From: Ornithinicoccus sp045032955
Lineage (GTDB): Bacteria; Actinomycetota; Actinomycetes; Actinomycetales; Dermatophilaceae
Assembly (NCBI RefSeq): GCF_045032955.1
Contig: NZ_JBJFZU010000003.1
Span: 124,001-188,000 of the forward strand
Reading direction: 5' to 3'
DNA: 64,000 bases
Below are positions 61,376 through 64,000 of this stretch, one piece after another. Positions within the stretch are counted from its first letter, which is position 1, and each line of letters begins with the position of its first letter. The notes under the pieces were generated by a model. It was not told the DNA's origin. It did no database searches and worked only from the letters and a program-made list of their open reading frames with translations. A program made the position numbers and the translations under genes.

Positions 61376-62410
61376 ATGTCCGTCTCCACCCCGGTGCCCG
61401 CCCCGCCCTCGACCTCCGCGGCCGAGGGCGGGGCCGGCCGGGCCACCCTGGGAGCCGGCTCGGTGGCCGGTCGGGGTCCGGGCAGCGGCCCCCGGGAGCG
61501 GTCCCGGTTCCGGCTCCGGCTCTCCCGACTGGACACCACCGGCTCCCCGTACCTCTACATCGCGCCGTTCTTCATCCTCTTCTTCGTCACCGGGCTCTTC
61601 CCGCTGGTCTACACCGGCTGGGTCGCCCTGCACGACTGGGACCAGATCATGGGGCAGGGCCCCTTCGTCGGCCTGCAGAACTTCGCCGACGTGCTCGCCG
61701 GGCGCAGCTTCTGGAACGCGCTGACCAACACGGTCAGCATCTTCCTGCTCTCCTCGGTCCCGCAGGTGCTGGCCGCGCTGGCCATCGCCGGCCTGCTGGA
61801 CCACAAGCTGCGCGCGGCCACCTTCTGGCGGATGGGGGTGCTGCTGCCCTACGTGGTCGCCCCGGTCGCGGTGGCGCTGATCTTCTCCAACCTCTTCGCG
61901 GACCGGTTCGGCCTGATCAACACCCTGCTGGGCACGGTGGGGCTCGACCCGGTCGGGTGGCACTCCGACCGCTTCGCCAGCCACGTCGCGATCGCCAGCA
62001 TGGTCAACTTCCGCTGGACCGGCTACAACGCGCTGATCCTGCTGGCCGCGATGCAGGCGATCCCGCGGGACCTCTACGAGGCTGCCGCCATCGACGGCGC
62101 GGGTGGGCTGCGCCGCTTCGTCTCGATCACCATCCCGATGCTGCGGCCGACGATGATCTTCGTCATCATCACCTCCACCATCGGTGGGCTGCAGATCTTC
62201 GACGAGGCCAAGATGTACGACCAGTTCGGTCGCGGCGGGTCCGACGGGCAGTGGCAGACGCTGACCCTCTACCTCTACGAGCTGGGCTGGAACCGGGCCG
62301 ACTTCGGGCGGGCCTCCGCCGTCGCGGTCCTGCTCTTCGTCCTGATCGTCCTCATCGGCCTGGTGAACTTCGCCGTCAGCCGCCGCATCGCGAGTCAGGG
62401 ACCACGATGA
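61376..62410 (+). CDS. cebF: Sugar ABC transporter permease (CebF-like)
   Basis: 344 residues. A hydrophilic N-terminal extension of about 55 residues (Pro/Ser/Gly then Arg-rich) precedes six membrane helices. The first is YLYIAPFFILFFVTGLFPLVY. The EAA loop that contacts the ATPase is EAAAIDGAGGLRRF, followed by ITIPMLRPTMIF. MalF-type permease. It starts 2 bases after the cebE stop and ends in an ATGA overlap with cebG. Confidence 0.92.
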   Translation: MSVSTPVPAPPSTSAAEGGAGRATLGAGSVAGRGPGSGPRERSRFRLRLSRLDTTGSPYLYIAPFFILFFVTGLFPLVYTGWVALHDWDQIMGQGPFVGLQNFADVLAGRSFWNALTNTVSIFLLSSVPQVLAALAIAGLLDHKLRAATFWRMGVLLPYVVAPVAVALIFSNLFADRFGLINTLLGTVGLDPVGWHSDRFASHVAIASMVNFRWTGYNALILLAAMQAIPRDLYEAAAIDGAGGLRRFVSITIPMLRPTMIFVIITSTIGGLQIFDEAKMYDQFGRGGSDGQWQTLTLYLYELGWNRADFGRASAVAVLLFVLIVLIGLVNFAVSRRIASQGPR

Positions 62411-63306
62411 GCACCACTCCCGTCCCCGTCCCCACCCAGGCGGACGTCGCTCCCGACCCCCGACGCACTCCTCGTCGTTCCCGCGGTGCCGACCGCCGGC
62501 CCGGGTGGATCGTCTACGGTCTGCTGGGCGCGGTGCTGGCCGGCAGCGTCTTCCCGCTGTGGTGGTCCTTCCTCATCGCCAGCCACGACTCGACCGTGCT
62601 CACCCGGACCCCGTTCCCGATCGTGCCGGGCGGCAACTTCCTGGCCAACGCGGCGACCGTCTTCGACACGGTCGAGTTCTGGCGGGCCACGCTGAACTCC
62701 GTCATCGTCTCCACCACGGTGTCCGTCTCCGTCGTCTTCTTCTCCACGCTGGCCGGGTATGCCTTCGCCAAGCTCCGCTTCCGGGGGTCGGGACCGCTGC
62801 TCATCTTCGTCATCGCCACCATGGCGATCCCCACCCAGCTCGGGGTGGTGCCGCTCTACCAGGTGATGGCGGCGCTGGGCTGGACCGGTGAGCTGTCCGC
62901 GGTCATCGTCCCGGGGCTGGTGACCGCCTTCGGGGTGTTCTGGATGACCCAGTTCCTCAGCCAGGCGGTGCCCACCGAGCTGATCGAGGCCGCCCGGGTG
63001 GACGGCGCCAGCATGTTCCGCACCTTCTGGCACGTCGGCGTACCCGCAGCCCGACCGGCCGCGGCGATGCTCGGCCTGTTCACCTTCGTGGCGACCTGGA
63101 CCAACTTCTTCTGGCCCTTCATCGTCCTCGGACCCTCCAACCCCACCCTCCCGGTGGCCCTGCAGCAGCTGCAGGCGGCGCACTTCGTGGACTACTCGCT
63201 GGTGCTCGCCGGCGCCATGCTCGCGACGGTGCCGCTGTTGGTCCTCTTCGTCGTCGCCGGGCGCCAGCTGGTCTCCGGCATCATGCAAGGAGCAGTGAAG
63301 CAATGA
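62407..63306 (+). CDS. cebG: Sugar ABC transporter permease (CebG-like)
   Basis: 299 residues, six helices, MalG type. The N-terminus is Pro/Arg-rich. The EAA loop is IEAARVDGASMFRTFWHVGVP, with ATMAIPTQLGVVPLYQ before it and the family ending PLLVLFVVAGRQLVSGIMQGAVKQ. It partners with CebF to form the membrane channel. ATGA overlaps both upstream (cebF) and downstream (bglC) indicate a single co-translated operon. Confidence 0.92.
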   Translation: MSTTPVPVPTQADVAPDPRRTPRRSRGADRRPGWIVYGLLGAVLAGSVFPLWWSFLIASHDSTVLTRTPFPIVPGGNFLANAATVFDTVEFWRATLNSVIVSTTVSVSVVFFSTLAGYAFAKLRFRGSGPLLIFVIATMAIPTQLGVVPLYQVMAALGWTGELSAVIVPGLVTAFGVFWMTQFLSQAVPTELIEAARVDGASMFRTFWHVGVPAARPAAAMLGLFTFVATWTNFFWPFIVLGPSNPTLPVALQQLQAAHFVDYSLVLAGAMLATVPLLVLFVVAGRQLVSGIMQGAVKQ

Positions 63307-64000
63307 GCACCCCCATCACCTTCCCCACCGAGTTCCTCTTCGGCTCGGCCACCGCGGCCTACCAGATCGAGGGTGCCGCCTACGAGGACGGGCGCCGGGA
63401 CTGCATCTGGGGCCCGTTCGCGGCCACCCCCGGCAAGGTGGTCGGCGGGCATACCGGCGAGGTCGCCTGCGACCACTACCACCGGATGCCGCAGGACGTG
63501 GCGCTGATGCGCTCGCTCAACCTCGGCGCCTACCGGTTCTCGGTGTCCTGGGCACGGGTGTGCCCGGACGGGCGCACCGTGAACGCGAAGGGCCTGGACT
63601 TCTACTCGCGCCTGGTCGACGAGCTGCTCGAGCAAGACATCCTGCCCTGGGTCACCCTCTACCACTGGGACATGCCGCAGGCGCTGGAGGAGCTGGGCGG
63701 CTGGCCGGCCCGGGACACGGTGGACCGGTTCACCGACTACGCGCTCGCCGTGCACGACCGCCTGGGTGACCGGGTCCGGCAGCTGACCACGCTGAACGAG
63801 CCGTGGTGCTCGGCATTCCTGGGGTATGCCGCGGGCGTGCACGCCCCGGGGCGCACCGAGCCGACGTCGGCGCTGCGGGCGGCGCACCACCTGCTGCTGG
63901 CCCACGGCCGGGCGGTGGGCGCGCTGCGCGAGCGGGACCCGCAGCTGGAGCTGGGCCTGACCCTGAACTTCACCGACATGCAGCCGCAGCGGCCCGACTC
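63303..64000 (+). CDS. bglC: GH1 beta-glucosidase, N-terminal part (runs off the window)
   Basis: Retaining beta-glucosidase of glycoside hydrolase family 1. The 232 visible codons include the N-terminal FLFGSATAAYQIEGA signature, YRFSVSWARV, LYHWDMPQALEELGGW and the acid/base Glu166 in TLNEPWCSAFLGY. The nucleophile motif ENG lies beyond the window; the family is about 450 residues. There is no signal peptide, so imported cellobiose would be split inside the cell. The ATG at 63303 overlaps cebG by 4 bases. Confidence 0.93.
   Translation, partial: MSTPITFPTEFLFGSATAAYQIEGAAYEDGRRDCIWGPFAATPGKVVGGHTGEVACDHYHRMPQDVALMRSLNLGAYRFSVSWARVCPDGRTVNAKGLDFYSRLVDELLEQDILPWVTLYHWDMPQALEELGGWPARDTVDRFTDYALAVHDRLGDRVRQLTTLNEPWCSAFLGYAAGVHAPGRTEPTSALRAAHHLLLAHGRAVGALRERDPQLELGLTLNFTDMQPQRPD

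Overview
This window is a high-GC chromosomal segment of an actinobacterium, most likely order Micrococcales (Intrasporangiaceae or Ornithinimicrobiaceae type). Four things point there: strong G/C bias at third codon positions, frequent GTG starts, an actinobacterial aa3/bcc respiratory cluster, and a gene order that follows the pepB-gcvT...erpA-ctaC...qcrCAB-ctaE...aroG-pknL-Rv2175c block of Mycobacterium tuberculosis as I recall it. No rRNA, tRNA, CRISPR array, insertion sequence or prophage was seen. No gene-free stretch exceeds about 290 bases.

Layout. 1-10.2 kb: the N-terminal part of dihydrolipoyl dehydrogenase, leucyl aminopeptidase, gcvT, a CobU-like protein that has lost its P-loop, a DUF3043 membrane protein, an M20 peptidase, a glutathionyl-hydroquinone-reductase-type protein, trpS, a degenerate glycerate-kinase-like protein and erpA. 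10.2-21.3 kb: aat and the respiratory genes ctaC-ctaD-ctaF and ctaE-qcrC-qcrA-qcrB, interrupted by a minus-strand group of quinone oxidoreductase, trpD and a pseudo-receiver. 21.3-35 kb: a minimal zincin, a stand-alone Lrp/AsnC domain, a DEDDh exonuclease/UvrC fusion, an acyl-CoA synthetase, two tandem ROK kinases, amidase, EEP-family phosphatase, acyltransferase, class II DAHP synthase, threonine aldolase and a molybdopterin oxidoreductase. 35-40.1 kb: a PASTA-type PknL-like kinase, a LysM/transglycosylase protein, a Rv2175c-like DNA-binding protein and a polyprenyl synthase.

40.2-46.2 kb is the most interesting part. A perfect SOS box (TCGAAC-N4-GTTCGA) precedes a tightly packed operon of DUF6504, a SAV_6107-type HEPN-like protein, error-prone DnaE2 and a DinB-type polymerase. 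This looks like a LexA-controlled mutagenesis cassette with two small uncharacterised partners. 46.3-50 kb holds DUF3040, SigK/RskA, a CHRD-domain secreted protein behind tandem CRP-type sites, and a class F sortase. 50-60 kb holds DUF456, DUF7455, topoisomerase IV subunit B, a repeat-rich DEAD-box helicase with a structured leader, an FAD oxidoreductase, aroQ, DUF429 and aldehyde dehydrogenase. 60-64 kb is a cellobiose-type cebEFG-bglC operon behind a LacI-family (CebR-like) operator.

Two genome-scale signals run through the window. First, at least 15 genes have a TANNNT -10 hexamer only 6-8 nt before the start codon, as expected for leaderless mRNAs; these were used to fix starts. Second, the octamer GGTATGCC/GGCATACC occurs 26 times by my hand count, in both orientations and all reading frames. 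It often forces otherwise rare codons (ATA, TAT, GCA), which suggests selection on the DNA word itself.
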